DNA of 64,000 nucleotides from NCBI GenBank assembly GCA_013399695.1, contig VXAU01000310.1, positions 496,001 to 560,000 of the forward strand, read 5' to 3'. This document shows, piece after piece, positions 62,982-64,000 of this stretch. A model generated the notes under the pieces. It had not been told where the DNA came from, ran no database searches, and saw nothing but the letters and a program-made list of their open reading frames with translations. Position numbers and translations under genes: made by a program. Numbering within the stretch: position 1 is the stretch's first letter; each line of letters begins with the position of its first letter. Source of the DNA: Formicarius rufipectus. Its lineage: Eukaryota; Chordata; Aves; Passeriformes; Formicariidae.

Positions 62982-63039
62982 TCTCCATAGGAGGAATAAG
63001 AATAGGCCACAAATCATCTACATTGCTTTGTGTTTCTTT
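62982..63039 (-). CDS. Coding exon of unknown gene (58 bp)
   Basis: The acceptor is CAGCTCTTCTGCCCATTCAG, with a long pyrimidine run, and the donor is TGGAGA followed by GTAAGTG. The exon is open only in phase 0 and leaves one base, A, which joins TA of exon 61339-61522 to give ATA (Ile). The peptide begins KETQS and continues NVDDLWPILIPPME. The upstream exon must end in phase 0 and was not found before the window end, so the 5' part of the gene lies beyond 64000. Confidence 0.75.
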
Positions 63040-63042
63040 CTG

Positions 63043-64000
63043 AATGGGCAGAAGAGCTGAGAGAAACATGCAAATGTCAAAACCTTCCTCTAAGAGGTTG
63101 CGTGAAGCTGGCTGCTAGTGCTAACTGGTCTATTGTCTTCTTTTTGCAGTACCAGCTTCCTTGAATAAATGATGGCTGTCAGTCCTTTGCAGCAGAATTT
63201 GGTGTTCACTGCTCTTTGACTGGGCTTTTCTCTTTGGGAGTAAAGTGCCCCCAGTAGGAACAGCCCAAATCATCTCCCATAACCTCTCCATCCTCCCTCT
63301 GTGCTTGAGGGGCACTTGGTGGGGCGCAGGGACCCCTGCACAGCCATCATCTTACATGGCAGCTGGGAATTACTGCCTGGGCTCAACCAAGCAAAGAACT
63401 CTGTGCCAGCTTTCCTCAGAGCTGTGGAGGTACACTGGCTGCTACATAAACTAACAACATCAGCATCTCACATGCCTGTGGTCCTGTGCTTACACATGTA
63501 TCTTACGGCAACTCTTCCCCAACTTATCTTGATGGGGAGAGGCCTTTAGAGATGACGGTTCACTGATTAGAAACCACACTAAACAAAAAAACTTCCAAAA
63601 AACTGCAAACAAGCTAACAAAAAAAAAAAAAATCAAATGCAAATTCCAAGACATAATTAGGGGATGTTGGCCAGAAATCTTAAAATCTTACTATAGGACC
63701 TCTTACTCTAAAATTCGCAGCAAAAGGGAGTGAGTTTACCTTTTTCTCCTTTTAAAGCTGACAAGTGTTTCCCAGCTCTGTAGTGAAGACATGAAGGAAA
63801 GGGGAAAATGCAAGGGTTAGTGTTTTGTTGTTTTCTTGTGATGCTCCAAGGCAGGATTTTTCCTATGTTTACTGTAACATGAAACATTATTTTAAAAAAC
63901 AAGTTCCTTCAAAATCACATCAGTTTATGGATAGAAATCAGCATATCTGTTTCATCAGGCCTTTAAGAATGTTTACCTGAAGAATTCCCTATTCAATCAC
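63043..64000. other. Upstream intron, no further exon supported
   Basis: No exon ending in phase 0 was found on the minus strand. A 38-bp exon-like item at 63740-63777 has strong splice sites but only opens in the wrong phases. An oligo-A run lies at 63620-63632. Confidence 0.4.

Noticed and set aside
63740..63777. A 38-bp minus-strand exon-like segment with strong acceptor (CTTCACTACAG) and donor (AAAAAG before GTAAAC)
   Set aside because: The next exon (62982-63039) is open only when entered in phase 0. In the frame that would deliver phase 0 this segment has a TAA stop.
1..64000. CRISPR arrays, bacterial operons, rRNA genes, known microRNA hairpins
   Set aside because: None seen; the repeat content and splice signals are those of a bird nuclear genome.

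Overview
The window looks like bird nuclear DNA. It is AT-rich and gene-poor. The recognisable repeats are mostly CR1 LINE fragments, the dominant avian retroposon, and solitary LTRs of avian endogenous-retrovirus type. There are two copies of a tRNA-derived SINE. SINEs are rare in birds and absent as a young family in chicken, so a neoavian bird is more likely than a fowl. No bacterial-style operons, rRNA, tRNA or CRISPR were seen. Long reading frames are scarce and most are chance frames or decayed CR1.

The best protein-coding signal is at the right end on the minus strand. Exons at 62982-63039, 61339-61522, 54893-54963, 51958-52008 and 51216-51286 each have good splice sites, and all join in one continuous reading frame (phases 0-1, 1-2, 2-1, 1-1, 1-stop). 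Together they encode about 144 residues forming the C-terminal end of a protein I do not recognise. The 5' part of the gene lies beyond position 64000. A second phase-compatible terminal exon is possible at 43930-44093. A separate candidate first coding exon lies on the minus strand at 9526-9672.

Layout: SINE copy 1 (331-573); a plus CR1 3' end (about 3140-3545); an ERV LTR (about 7903-8407); a 150-bp tandem duplication (8979-9278); a CR1 cluster (about 10498-13905) in which a long plus-strand copy lies between two minus-strand pieces; a minus CR1 with a 205-codon open frame (17419-18215); SINE copy 2 with a perfect 11-bp target duplication (23806-24066); an ERV LTR-like block (about 26800-27330); a CR1 split by a 784-bp LTR (31360-32450); ancient CR1 relics; several A/C-rich low-complexity tracts; and, inside the largest intron of the right-hand gene, an inverted duplication of about 110-130 bp (55983-56467). 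Between these lie long stretches in which I see no gene.
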